From the NCBI GenBank assembly GCA_947585915.1, contig CANPXJ010000006.1, positions 1 to 37,043 on the forward strand: a DNA stretch of 37,043 nt. The letters are read 5' to 3'. This document shows positions 1 through 9,743 of this stretch, piece by piece. The notes below the pieces were generated by a model. It was not told the DNA's origin, searched no databases, and saw nothing but the letters and a program-made list of their open reading frames with translations. Origin of the DNA: an uncultured Bacilli bacterium. Lineage in GTDB: Bacteria; Bacillota_I; Bacilli_A; RF39; UBA660. The first letter of the stretch is position 1. Every line of letters starts with the position of its first letter. A program made the position numbers and the translations under genes.

Positions 1-17
1 TTATTTCCTTTTTATAT

Positions 18-73
18 AGAGAACTTTTTATTTAAAATTGGATTATAAAACAGAGAACTTTTTACTCAAAATT
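18..73. repeat. Two tandemly spaced 22-nt direct repeats (AGAGAACTTTTTA[T/C]T[T/C]AAAATT), 34-bp period
   Basis: 18-39 AGAGAACTTTTTATTTAAAATT and 52-73 AGAGAACTTTTTACTCAAAATT match at 20/22 positions. Confidence 0.85.
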
Positions 74-105
74 CACAGTTTTATAAATAATTTAATAGCA
101 AATTA

Positions 106-134
106 TTGGAAATTATTTTGACTTATGGTATACT
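106..134 (+). promoter_or_regulatory. Candidate sigma-A promoter for the Tad-like operon
   Basis: TTGGAA (106-111), 17-nt spacer, TATACT (129-134); an alternative is TTGACT (118-123) with TAGAAT downstream. Confidence 0.5.
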
Positions 135-160
135 TACTTTAGAATACAGGAGAGTGTTTC

Positions 161-868
161 ATGAAAAAAGTAAGTAATTATATAATATTTACACTTATTA
201 CTTTTATGTTTGTTTTAATTATACCTAAAGCTGATAGTTGTACTTATAAAGAACAAGCAGCTTTAAATAAAGAAGCAAGTAATATAAAATTTAATTATGA
301 AATTGTTGATAAAACTGATGAAATAAATGATGGATTAGAAGAAAAAGAATATTATATTAACGATTATTATTATATTCAATTATCAATAGCTAATTTAAAT
401 GAAAATATGTATGTAGAAGTAAAAAATGACAAAAATGATAATATTATGACTTTTCATAATACAGATGCTGTGGATGGGATTATCACTTTTAAAAAGGAAT
501 CTAACCAAGTAGTAAAGTATACATTTAATATTTATGCTTCTACTGAGACTTGCACAAGTAAATTGCAAACAAAGTATGTAACTGCTCCAAAATTTAATAA
601 TTTTTATAAAAGTGGTGTTTGCAATGATATTCCTGATTACAAATATTGTCAAGAATTAATAACTACAAATATGGCTGATGAAAAATTAGCTACCTATATT
701 GGAAAGTATTTTCGACAAAAAGTTGCCAAAAGCAATGAAATTTCTGAAAAAAAAGTGGATTTTTGGAAATATGCTATTTATTTTCTAATTGTTCTAGGAA
801 TTTTAGGATTAATATTTTTTGGGGTGTTTGTATTTAGAAAGATTAGAGAAAAGAGGCGAGGAATATGA
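161..868 (+). CDS. Secreted protein with signal peptide, Cys-containing ectodomain and C-terminal TM plus basic tail
   Basis: Hydrophobic N-terminus (YIIFTLITFMFVLIIP); C-terminal TM (YAIYFLIVLGILGLIFFGVFVF) followed by RKIREKRRG; stop overlaps next start (ATGA). Confidence 0.8.
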   Translation: MKKVSNYIIFTLITFMFVLIIPKADSCTYKEQAALNKEASNIKFNYEIVDKTDEINDGLEEKEYYINDYYYIQLSIANLNENMYVEVKNDKNDNIMTFHNTDAVDGIITFKKESNQVVKYTFNIYASTETCTSKLQTKYVTAPKFNNFYKSGVCNDIPDYKYCQELITTNMADEKLATYIGKYFRQKVAKSNEISEKKVDFWKYAIYFLIVLGILGLIFFGVFVFRKIREKRRGI

Positions 869-3800
869 AAAAGATTGGAATAGGTGTTTTTTTAATTATT
901 TCTATATTTATTTTGAAATCAAGTTATGTTTTTGCTGCCCCTTATCCTTTTTCGCCTAATTATAATAGTTTTGATAAGCTGGGAAGAGGTTATCATGCCG
1001 CAGATTGTAATTATACATCTTGTACTGATTACAGTGGTAGTGGAGTTAGTGAAAGTACTTTTAATAGTCAGGTTAACAATAATCCTGATTCTTACCATAT
1101 AGCTGGTGTATCCTGCGCTGATATATATGCTGCAGGTAATAAATGTTATGTAGAAAGAAGTGCTGGAGCAAACAAATGCTTTCTTTCACTTGGGCCTCAA
1201 GAGGATTATACTCTTACCCAAAATGTATCGATAGAAAATGATGGAAAATATATTTATTTAGTAACTTTTGGTGCACTAAGATTCAATGGAAATAAAAAAG
1301 ATTCTTTAAGTTCAATATCATTGACAGGCGGAGGAGGTAGTGCTGGATTAGGAATTATTAATGAAGTGAAAGCTCATTCTAATAGAGATATAACCTATAA
1401 TGATATTGTAGATGTATATCATATGAATTATGAAGATGGATTTTGGCGCCTTTATAGTAGTGATGGACATTTAGTGGATATGGATCCAGGATTGTTTATA
1501 AAAAATATTATGACTTGGACATATGGTAGATCAACGTTTTACCCGATTGATAAGGCATATTTATCTAGTGATAAAAAAACAGTTAATGTAAGTTATCAAA
1601 ATGCTGCTCTAAAGATTCCATCAAAAGAAGGAACTAATAAAAGGGATGTAGATACTGGGATAAATATTATGTTTAAGGAAGATGTAGGCACTTTTTCCTC
1701 AAAAATGTATTTTCCATTAGTTTATAAAATAAAAATTGGTGATAATGCGTGTGTATACGATCCATCGACTGGTGAAAATAATGATGCTGGAACATATTAT
1801 GGAAGTGATGGACGTGTAATTACCGCCGATGAAGATTATTATAAAAATAATACATCTACATATACATCACAAGACCCTGATAATCCAGAATTATTGTATA
1901 TTCAAGAAACTTATTCTGATGAATGCTTATGTGAACACTCAGCTGCTGTCGGAAGTGGAACGAAAAGAGGGACATTCACTAGTGATGCATTAAACTCATT
2001 AATCCCTAAAGCTAGAGAATATTATAATCAGTTTTGCGAATATGAACCGCCTCATAATGATCCGGTTGATGATTATTGTTCACCAACAGTTTTCAATAAA
2101 ACTTGTGATAATGGTAATGATAGTACTACGTTTACAATAGGTGATGATGAATCATGTGTATTTAGCCCAATACAAATAAATAAGAATATTTACTCAAGTG
2201 ACCTTTCAAACAAAAAATATACATATGAAAAGAATGAATATTGTTCGCAAACTTGTATGGAAAAAATTGATTTTGAATTGCCAGGTGAAGTACCTACTAA
2301 AACAGCTGGAACCTATTGGAAATGGGAAGATGATGAAATTAAATTAACAGGTACAAGAATTTGCCAGTCAACTGTAGATGTAAATAAATTTGAAAATGAA
2401 ACTGGTTCTTATTATTCTGATAATAATATAAATTCAAGAATTGGTTCAATTTATGCTAATGGAAACACAGTGAGAAACTATGATTATATTTCTTATCCAT
2501 TATTACAAAGACTAGCAGATGTAAAAAAAGTGCATTCTGAATATTCTAGCGTTGATCCTAATGAGGGAGGCACAGAGGTCGGATCTAATACAGTTTATTG
2601 TAATTGTACAGAATATGGTTGTGATTCTGGAACATGTACTACTTATCAATTTCAATCTGCATATACTGGGGAAACTTTTATAAGAAAAGATCCAGATGGA
2701 GATTGTTCACCATGTGGTTCCAATTATCCTGAAGAATTGACCGCTTCAAAAACTCTTACTACATCAGTTAGTACATTGAATAATTTATATGACAATATAG
2801 TTACGATTGTTCAAACTAAAACAGATAATGTTCAAGCATGTACTGATAGCTTAGTTTATCAAGGAAATAGATTTTATGAATTTAAGCCAGTAGTAAAATA
2901 TTCTTATGCTGATCCAGTGTATAACAATAATTTGGCTGGAAAGGAATATAAAGATACTAGCGATCCTAATACGAATACTACATTTTCTTATACAAATGGA
3001 GCAAACACTTGGGAAAAGACGGGGAAAAACGATAGTTCATCTTGGAGTGAATGGGTTACAGGCAATAATTTTGATAAAAATAATTTAAATTATCCTAACG
3101 ATATAAATTCTGCGAGTTCCTCACATGAGTATTATCGTCATAATAATAACAGAACTACGCAAACTGTTAGGAGAACATATAGAAGTAATGTGTTTTTCTA
3201 TAATAAAGCCAACGATATAAATAGTGGATTTTTGTCATCTAAAACTGGAAGTACAGATTACACTATTAATAGTACTAGTGAATTTGGTTATATTTATCCC
3301 ATATCATTAAATGATAAACCAAAAGATGATGGTGCAAAGAAAGATTGGCATTTATACTTTACCCAATTGGGTGTTGATTTAAATACAGGTGCAGCCATGA
3401 CAACCGGTCGTTTTAATAAAGTTAGCCCATTAAATGGAAATGCATTAAATTATACATGCTATTACAATGTTGAAAATGATGTAACTACTCCAAATAAACC
3501 TGATTTCTTTTATCGAAATATATCTTTAAATAAATTTAATCCTCAAGGAAGAGAATTAGGTAAAAATTGGACTACAGAAAAAGCAAAAGCTACAATTTGT
3601 GAAATTGAAGGTAAAAATTATAATACTACTTCTGGTATTTGTACAAATTCAACTTCCATACCGGAAGATGCTTATGAAACTCCACAGTATTCTTTTACTT
3701 TAAATCCTGATAATATGTTGGCAATTAGAGAATATAATAGAGAACGAGAGACCTTGGGTGGTTATAGTGATTTTGATGAAATGAAGATATATAATACAAT

Positions 3801-3963
3801 TAATGATAAAGAAGAAGATGCATTATCATGGTGGTATACGAGTGATTTTATAGATAAGGCAGAGGATTTAGGATATGCTGAAAAAGCTGATTTTTCTGGC
3901 AGAATATTTACAGCTTGGAAAAATGTCGATAAAAATATAAATGTTGGACCGGCTTGGAAATAG
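865..3963 (+). CDS. Very large secreted Cys-rich protein (1032 aa), possible pilus-tip or surface component
   Basis: Long ORF with signal peptide (IGIGVFLIISIFILKSSYVFA), about 25 Cys, no obvious C-terminal anchor; translationally coupled to the upstream ORF. Confidence 0.8.
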   Translation: MKKIGIGVFLIISIFILKSSYVFAAPYPFSPNYNSFDKLGRGYHAADCNYTSCTDYSGSGVSESTFNSQVNNNPDSYHIAGVSCADIYAAGNKCYVERSAGANKCFLSLGPQEDYTLTQNVSIENDGKYIYLVTFGALRFNGNKKDSLSSISLTGGGGSAGLGIINEVKAHSNRDITYNDIVDVYHMNYEDGFWRLYSSDGHLVDMDPGLFIKNIMTWTYGRSTFYPIDKAYLSSDKKTVNVSYQNAALKIPSKEGTNKRDVDTGINIMFKEDVGTFSSKMYFPLVYKIKIGDNACVYDPSTGENNDAGTYYGSDGRVITADEDYYKNNTSTYTSQDPDNPELLYIQETYSDECLCEHSAAVGSGTKRGTFTSDALNSLIPKAREYYNQFCEYEPPHNDPVDDYCSPTVFNKTCDNGNDSTTFTIGDDESCVFSPIQINKNIYSSDLSNKKYTYEKNEYCSQTCMEKIDFELPGEVPTKTAGTYWKWEDDEIKLTGTRICQSTVDVNKFENETGSYYSDNNINSRIGSIYANGNTVRNYDYISYPLLQRLADVKKVHSEYSSVDPNEGGTEVGSNTVYCNCTEYGCDSGTCTTYQFQSAYTGETFIRKDPDGDCSPCGSNYPEELTASKTLTTSVSTLNNLYDNIVTIVQTKTDNVQACTDSLVYQGNRFYEFKPVVKYSYADPVYNNNLAGKEYKDTSDPNTNTTFSYTNGANTWEKTGKNDSSSWSEWVTGNNFDKNNLNYPNDINSASSSHEYYRHNNNRTTQTVRRTYRSNVFFYNKANDINSGFLSSKTGSTDYTINSTSEFGYIYPISLNDKPKDDGAKKDWHLYFTQLGVDLNTGAAMTTGRFNKVSPLNGNALNYTCYYNVENDVTTPNKPDFFYRNISLNKFNPQGRELGKNWTTEKAKATICEIEGKNYNTTSGICTNSTSIPEDAYETPQYSFTLNPDNMLAIREYNRERETLGGYSDFDEMKIYNTINDKEEDALSWWYTSDFIDKAEDLGYAEKADFSGRIFTAWKNVDKNINVGPAWK

Positions 3964-3974
3964 GGGTGTAAAAT

Positions 3975-4391
3975 ATGAAAGAAGCGTACTGGGGTTATTG
4001 GTTGATTCTTTTAGGAATTTTTGTTATAGTAATAATGATGTTAATAAATAGTGTGACAACAACAACTACGCAAGATTACTACTTAATTAAGCAAACAACG
4101 GAGGCAGCAATGATTGATGCAGTAGATTATGGGTATTACAGAGAATATAAAGAACTACGTATTAACAAAGAAAAATTTGTTGAGAATTTTTTAAGAAGAT
4201 TTTCAGAAACATTAAATATCAATAAAACATATGATATTGATTTCTATGAAATTTATGAGGCTCCACCAAAAGTTACAGTTAAAGTGACAACAAATAGTGG
4301 CGAAGCATATTGGATTGGTACAGATGCACAATATGGATATGATATTGTGAATAAAATAGATGCTGTCTTAGAAATGAATGAAACCAGTTAA
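3975..4391 (+). CDS. TadE/pseudopilin-like small membrane protein
   Basis: MKEAYWGYWLILLGIFVIVIMML: short polar N-terminus then one TM, as in the pilin-like ORFs at 8716-10238; lies directly upstream of the CpaB-like gene. Confidence 0.6.
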   Translation: MKEAYWGYWLILLGIFVIVIMMLINSVTTTTTQDYYLIKQTTEAAMIDAVDYGYYREYKELRINKEKFVENFLRRFSETLNINKTYDIDFYEIYEAPPKVTVKVTTNSGEAYWIGTDAQYGYDIVNKIDAVLEMNETS

Positions 4392-4406
4392 TAAGGAGGA
4401 ATAAAA

Positions 4407-5324
4407 ATGGGAAATTTAGTTAATTCATTAAAAAGATTTTTAGGGAACAAAAATACTGTTACAATTATAGGTGTATTAGTAGGTGTTGTGGTATTATATA
4501 TGGGATATCAATGGAGAGTTAACCAAGCGGTAACTCCAGTTAGTGTACCATATGCAAAACAAGAAATAACTTCAAGAACTAAAATAACTGAAGAAATGGT
4601 TGGAAAAATTGATATTCCAAAAAGTATGGTTAGTAGTAGTGATAACATTATTACTAGTAATTCTGCTGTTATTGGTAAATATGTTACATTTGGAGCCATA
4701 ATTCCAATGAATAGCTTGTTTTATAAGGAATTAATAGTTGATCAAGATAAAATGCCAGATTCAGCATTTGCTGATATTCCAGATGGATATACAATTTATA
4801 GCTTATCAGTAGATTTACATTCGACATATGGTAATTCTATATATCCAGATAATTACATAGATTTGTATATTAAAGCTATGGAGGAAGATAAAGTAATATT
4901 TGGAAAATTTATTGAAAGTATTAAAGTTTTAGCAGTTAAAGATTCACAAGGTCAACACGTGTTTGAAACTGCAACAGAATCTCGTCAACCAGCTGAATTA
5001 TTATTTGCTGTACCAAATAATATGTATTCGTTACTTATGAAAGCTGGATATGTAACAACAGGTAGCATAGAAATAATACCAGTTCCAAGAAATGCATCAT
5101 TCTCTGCTAATCCAGGTGACACACAAGTTTCAAGTGAATATATTCAAGAGTTTATCTTAAATCAATCTGTAGCATTGCCAGAAGAAGATGCTGAAGATGT
5201 AGAAACAATTCCAAATAGTGGAAATAGTAGTTCTAATAATGATAATAAGAAAGATGAAAAAAGTAGTACAAATACAAATAGTAGTACAGATACAAAAAGT
5301 AGCACTAGTACTAAAAAGCAATAA
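4407..5324 (+). CDS. CpaB/RcpC-like SAF-domain pilus assembly protein
   Basis: N-terminal TM, SAF-like segment (VPYAKQEITSRTKITEEMVGKIDIPKSMV), Ser/Thr/Asn-rich tail; strong SD AAGGAGG; next to tadA/B/C-like genes. Confidence 0.75.
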   Translation: MGNLVNSLKRFLGNKNTVTIIGVLVGVVVLYMGYQWRVNQAVTPVSVPYAKQEITSRTKITEEMVGKIDIPKSMVSSSDNIITSNSAVIGKYVTFGAIIPMNSLFYKELIVDQDKMPDSAFADIPDGYTIYSLSVDLHSTYGNSIYPDNYIDLYIKAMEEDKVIFGKFIESIKVLAVKDSQGQHVFETATESRQPAELLFAVPNNMYSLLMKAGYVTTGSIEIIPVPRNASFSANPGDTQVSSEYIQEFILNQSVALPEEDAEDVETIPNSGNSSSNNDNKKDEKSSTNTNSSTDTKSSTSTKKQ

Positions 5325-5353
5325 TTTAATTTAGAATAGAAAAGGGTGTAGCC

Positions 5354-6862
5354 ATGAATTCAATTTTTGATCAAATTGATTTTGGCCCGATTAATGAGTT
5401 TTTAGGTGATGATGACATCACCGATATCTCATATAGTAATGGTGGACAAGTTTGGCTTAAAAGTTTAACCAAAGGTGTCTACCAAGTAGAAAGGCCAGAA
5501 ATAAATAATGCACTAATGGAAAAAGTGGCTTTTCAATGTGCTAATACAATGGGTAAAACATTCAACATGGCCCATCCCTTTCTAGATTCTGAAAGTGCTG
5601 AGTTACGTATGAACTTTGTTCATGAGTCTATTGCCACTAATGGAATAGCTTGTGTTATTCGTAAAACGCCAGCTAAAATAAGATTAAACAAAGAAAAATT
5701 AATTAGTGAAGAATATATGACGGAAAAGCTTCATAATTTCTTGGAGCAATGTGTTTTAGGACATTGTAATATCATAGTTAGTGGAGAAACTGGTTCAGGT
5801 AAAACAGAACTAGTAAAGTATTTAGCTTCTAAAACAAAGGAGAACGAAAAAATTATATCTATTGAAGATACTTTGGAATTACACTTGGATAGAATCTATC
5901 CAAATCGTGATATAGTAGCTATGAAAACTAATAATATAGCTTCTTATTCTGATGTATTGGTTACCTGCATGCGTCAGAACCCCATATGGATATTACTTTC
6001 CGAGGTTCGTAGTGCTGAGGCAGTTTTAGCAGTTCGTAACTCGATATCATCAGGTCACCACATTTTATCAACAATCCATGCTGATAAAGCAAGTAGTATC
6101 CCAATGCGTATGTACTCACTTTTGGAATCATCGCAAGATACTAATCAATTCTTATCTTCAATTCATAGATATGTTCAAATTGGTATATATGTTAAGGGTT
6201 ATTTTTCAAGAAAATTAAATCGTTTTCAAAGGGAAATAATAGAAGTATGTGAGTTTTACGTTGATGATGATAATGTTCCTCGTACAAATAATTTATATAA
6301 AAAGACTTTAGATGGACAAGTTACAATGAATAATCCAACTAAACATTTACTTGATTATTTAGCTATTGGAAATATATATTTACATGAAGATACATTTAAT
6401 TTACATGGCGAAAATCCAGATGCTGATAAGCCATCTGAATTAACAAAAACTGCTGAAGTAAATAGTATGCTAAATGAAAGCACTGGTGATAATTCACAGC
6501 AAAATCAACAAGTTCAAGTAAATGAAACACCACAAGTTGAAGTGCAGCCTCAAATAGTAGTGGAGACTAATCAACCACAAGTGGCAACTTCGAATCAAAC
6601 TGAGAATGTCACAAATTCTAACAACAATCAAAGAACTGAACAAGTTATGCAAGCTCCAAGTGGAGTCGAAAATAAACAAGTAGGAACTCAAGTGGCTGTG
6701 AATGAGCAAAATGTAAATCAAGGTAATGAAAATGCACAAAAACCACAAAAAGCAGAACCACAAATTATCACAATAGATAATATTACAAATAATGATAATA
6801 ATGCTCCAAATGTTACTCCTGTACCACCTTTAGAACCGTTAAATGGTACAGAAGTTTTATAG
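5354..6862 (+). CDS. CpaF/TadA (VirB11-superfamily) secretion ATPase with Q/N-rich C-terminal extension
   Basis: Walker A GETGSGKTE; Asp box (ISIEDTLEL); SEVRSAEA and TIHADKA boxes; roughly 130-aa Q/N/V-rich tail. Confidence 0.88.
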   Translation: MNSIFDQIDFGPINEFLGDDDITDISYSNGGQVWLKSLTKGVYQVERPEINNALMEKVAFQCANTMGKTFNMAHPFLDSESAELRMNFVHESIATNGIACVIRKTPAKIRLNKEKLISEEYMTEKLHNFLEQCVLGHCNIIVSGETGSGKTELVKYLASKTKENEKIISIEDTLELHLDRIYPNRDIVAMKTNNIASYSDVLVTCMRQNPIWILLSEVRSAEAVLAVRNSISSGHHILSTIHADKASSIPMRMYSLLESSQDTNQFLSSIHRYVQIGIYVKGYFSRKLNRFQREIIEVCEFYVDDDNVPRTNNLYKKTLDGQVTMNNPTKHLLDYLAIGNIYLHEDTFNLHGENPDADKPSELTKTAEVNSMLNESTGDNSQQNQQVQVNETPQVEVQPQIVVETNQPQVATSNQTENVTNSNNNQRTEQVMQAPSGVENKQVGTQVAVNEQNVNQGNENAQKPQKAEPQIITIDNITNNDNNAPNVTPVPPLEPLNGTEVL

Positions 6863-6879
6863 GAAGAGAGGTTTAAAAT

Positions 6880-7773
6880 ATGGTATTAGTTATTTTATTA
6901 ATTATAACGGCTTTTATAATTGCTTATCGAATGAACAACGGACAAAACGTATATCAGTTTGTTACAAGAAGTGTAGCCTCAGCTTATAATAAATATGCTC
7001 CTTATAGTTTTAAGATGGTTCGTGAAAAAGCTAAACAATTAGGGCAAGAATATACAACAAAGCAATATACTGCTCAAGTTATAATATTTGCAATAGTAGC
7101 TGGAGGAATTTCTTATTTATATTTCTTTTCCTTTATATGGGCAATAGTATATGCTTTTGTAGCAATTTTGTTTATTCCATATTTAGCTTATCTTCGTTGC
7201 CAAAGAGTGTATAGTGAATTTATATTTGAACAAATTCAAACATATACAACTAATGTTATAATGGAATTTAATACAACTCAAAGTTTTGTTAAATCTTTAG
7301 AAGGAGTAAGAGATTCAGGAATACTTGAAGAGCCAGTTTTAGGTGATGTCAAAAAAATGATTGATATGTCTTATGAAAATGGTACTATCGATGAATCAAT
7401 TACTTATTTTAATGAAAAGTATCCGTATTATATGGTTAAAAATATGCATCAACTATTTTTACAAATAACTAAAGAAGGTGCTATTGACTCTGGTGAAGCA
7501 TTGGAGAATATGGCAATGGATATTGATGCACTAGTTGAAGGTGTATATAGAGATAGAATGGATCGTAAGCAATTTCATCGTAAATTTGTAACATTTGGTA
7601 TAGCTTTATATTTTCTAGTTTTAGCTATGATTTTGCTTTTAGGAAAAGATAAATATATATCACTGTTAGATATGTGGTTTGTGTCCTTAATTTTACATGC
7701 AATAATTCTTATTAATAGCTGTTTTCTACTTTCGGGTGAAAAATATTATAATGAAGATGTGGGGGTTGAATAG
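6880..7773 (+). CDS. TadB-like T2SSF-family membrane protein
   Basis: Multi-TM protein with a central cytoplasmic helical segment; position directly after the CpaF-like gene. Confidence 0.75.
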   Translation: MVLVILLIITAFIIAYRMNNGQNVYQFVTRSVASAYNKYAPYSFKMVREKAKQLGQEYTTKQYTAQVIIFAIVAGGISYLYFFSFIWAIVYAFVAILFIPYLAYLRCQRVYSEFIFEQIQTYTTNVIMEFNTTQSFVKSLEGVRDSGILEEPVLGDVKKMIDMSYENGTIDESITYFNEKYPYYMVKNMHQLFLQITKEGAIDSGEALENMAMDIDALVEGVYRDRMDRKQFHRKFVTFGIALYFLVLAMILLLGKDKYISLLDMWFVSLILHAIILINSCFLLSGEKYYNEDVGVE

Positions 7774-7776
7774 AGT

Positions 7777-8565
7777 ATGTATTTAGAAATTATAGCCTTA
7801 GCAGTAATAGTGTTTTTCATATTGAATTATACTGGGCGTATTAATGCCAATAAATTTATTACTGATAATCAAGAATATTTTAAGAAATTAAAAGAGGATG
7901 ATTGGGATTTTTATGTAAGAGCAAGATATGGTCAAAATGCAGATGCTGATTTGTTATTTGGCAAAAGAATTCGTAATGCTTTAATTGCCGTTGTAGTTGT
8001 TTTAATATTTTTTATAACAGAATTAAATTATATATATATATTAGTAGCTATATTCATTGGAATAGCAGTATTTAAATTAGATTATATAAATATAAGAAAT
8101 TACTATAAAAGGCATTTACACCAAATTGATATTCTTTTACCATACTATTTAAAAGGTTTGGAAATTTTAATACAGCATTATACTGTTCCCGTAGCTTTAG
8201 CTAAGTCAATAACTGATGCTCCAGAAATATTTAAAGATGGCTTAAATAAGTTAGTAGCTGATATTAATGCCGGAGATTCAACTGTTGAACCTTACATGCA
8301 ATTTGCTAGGGATTATCCAGTTAGAGATTCAATGCGTATGATGAGATTGTTATATCGTTTAAGTTTAGGTAGACAAGAAAGAAAACAAGAACAATTAGTA
8401 ACTTTCTCAAAAACAATATCTAATCTTCAATTAAAAGCACGTGAAACAAAATATAAAGAACGTTTAGAAAAAATGGAAAAAAAGACTATGAGTATGTTAG
8501 TTGTTACAGCTTTAGGCGTTATGATTTTACTAGTATTGTCAATATTAATGATGATTAATATTTAA
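7777..8565 (+). CDS. TadC-like T2SSF-family membrane protein
   Basis: TM pairs flanking a helical domain, LQLKARETKYKERLEKMEKKTMSMLVVTALGVMILLVLSI ending; follows the TadB-like gene. Confidence 0.72.
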   Translation: MYLEIIALAVIVFFILNYTGRINANKFITDNQEYFKKLKEDDWDFYVRARYGQNADADLLFGKRIRNALIAVVVVLIFFITELNYIYILVAIFIGIAVFKLDYINIRNYYKRHLHQIDILLPYYLKGLEILIQHYTVPVALAKSITDAPEIFKDGLNKLVADINAGDSTVEPYMQFARDYPVRDSMRMMRLLYRLSLGRQERKQEQLVTFSKTISNLQLKARETKYKERLEKMEKKTMSMLVVTALGVMILLVLSILMMINI

Positions 8566-8658
8566 TAGTATGTTTAATATAAAAAAATAAAATAAGGAAA
8601 AATTTCATAATTCAATTATTGTAGTTTACAATTATTAACATTTTAATTATTGTTAATA

Positions 8659-8687
8659 TTGATATTATTATAAAATTGAGTTATACT
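8659..8687 (+). promoter_or_regulatory. Promoter for the pilin-like gene cluster
   Basis: TTGATA (8659-8664), 17 nt, TATACT (8682-8687), followed by an AAGGAGG ribosome-binding site before 8716. Confidence 0.7.
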
Positions 8688-8715
8688 AAATATATAGTAA
8701 GGAGGATATAAAATT

Positions 8716-8973
8716 ATGAAAGAAGCCACAGGTGAATTGAATATGACAGTTATTACTATTGTTGCTATAGCAGCAATAGCAGCATTTTTTACATTATTTA
8801 TTTATCCAAAAGTTAAGGATAAACTTCTAAAAAATGTGGATGCATCTGGTGATACATTAACAGCTACTTCACAAGCGAATTGTACTGCCCAATGTAAAAA
8901 TAGAGGATTTTCAAGTGGTAAATGGACTAGTGCTGGTGAATCCAAAGGAACATGTACATGTAGCAACAGTTAA
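8716..8973 (+). CDS. Flp-like small pilin with four-Cys C-terminus
   Basis: MKEATGELNMTVITIVAIAAIAAFFTLFIYPKV plus short Cys-rich tail; own promoter and strong SD. Confidence 0.72.
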   Translation: MKEATGELNMTVITIVAIAAIAAFFTLFIYPKVKDKLLKNVDASGDTLTATSQANCTAQCKNRGFSSGKWTSAGESKGTCTCSNS

Positions 8974-9024
8974 GTTATTGCTTTGATAGTAGCATTTTCA
9001 ATTATTATATAAGGAGAATAAATT

Positions 9025-9252
9025 ATGAAAGAAGCCACAGGAGAGTTAAATATGACAGTAATAGTCGTTTCATCGGTAGCAATCCTATCGGCTTTTTTCT
9101 ATACAGTAATATTTCCAAATATACATTCCAATTTTAAACAGCAGACATCATGTAATAGGGCAATTTGTGAATCAAAACCTAATAAAGCTGGGTTTGTTAA
9201 TTGTACCATAAGGGAAACACATGAGCCTATAGTATGTAAGTATAAAGGATAA
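9025..9252 (+). CDS. Flp-like small pilin, paralogue of the 8716 ORF with a different Cys-rich tail
   Basis: Near-identical first 13 aa (MKEATGELNMTVI), TM, then divergent four-Cys tail. Confidence 0.72.
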   Translation: MKEATGELNMTVIVVSSVAILSAFFYTVIFPNIHSNFKQQTSCNRAICESKPNKAGFVNCTIRETHEPIVCKYKG

Positions 9253-9264
9253 AAAGGTGGTATT

Positions 9265-9732
9265 ATGAGAGAATCGGTAGGAGGAGCGTCGCTATTTACA
9301 ATTGTTATTGTCCTATTACTTTTGTTCACTGGCTATTTTTGTATATCACTTAATTATACAGCAGCATATAAAGTATCAGATTCAATAATAAATCAAATTG
9401 TAACTGATGAAGGTGTAAATTTAGAAAATTTGACACGCGTATTATCTGAAGCTGGTTATAGTTCTTCAGGTGTTTGTGAAGATGGATGGACAGCAATTAA
9501 ATTAGGAACTCATGATAGTATTAGTTTTAGTAACGAAGGAAATTATTGTGTTAAAAGAGTACATGTTGCTAGTACAAATGAGAGTACACCAGATATCTAT
9601 TATTACCGAATTAAGGTTTTTTATAGAATAGAAGTACCTATTTTAAGTAATTTGAATTTCAATGTTCAAGTCGATTCTCCTAACATTTATACGCCTAATG
9701 ATGATATAACAATTATAACTGTTGAAGGATAA
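9265..9732 (+). CDS. TadE/TadF-like pseudopilin
   Basis: MRESVGGASLFTIVIVLLLLFTGYF then ectodomain with a Cys pair; paralogous to the next ORF. Confidence 0.65.
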   Translation: MRESVGGASLFTIVIVLLLLFTGYFCISLNYTAAYKVSDSIINQIVTDEGVNLENLTRVLSEAGYSSSGVCEDGWTAIKLGTHDSISFSNEGNYCVKRVHVASTNESTPDIYYYRIKVFYRIEVPILSNLNFNVQVDSPNIYTPNDDITIITVEG

Positions 9733-9743
9733 GAGGTGAGAGT

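Noticed and set aside
395-652. Antisense ORFs on the minus strand (395-652, 4508-4699, 6494-6763, 9099-9329, 10525-10752, 10925-11203, 15495-15707, 16321-16518, 20381-20575, 28008-28229)
   Set aside because: All lie inside well-supported plus-strand genes, lack recognisable domains or SD sites, and read as complement-frame artefacts of AT-rich coding DNA.
2906-3088. 60-aa overlapping plus-strand ORF
   Set aside because: Nested within the 1032-aa ORF in another frame; no SD or family signal.
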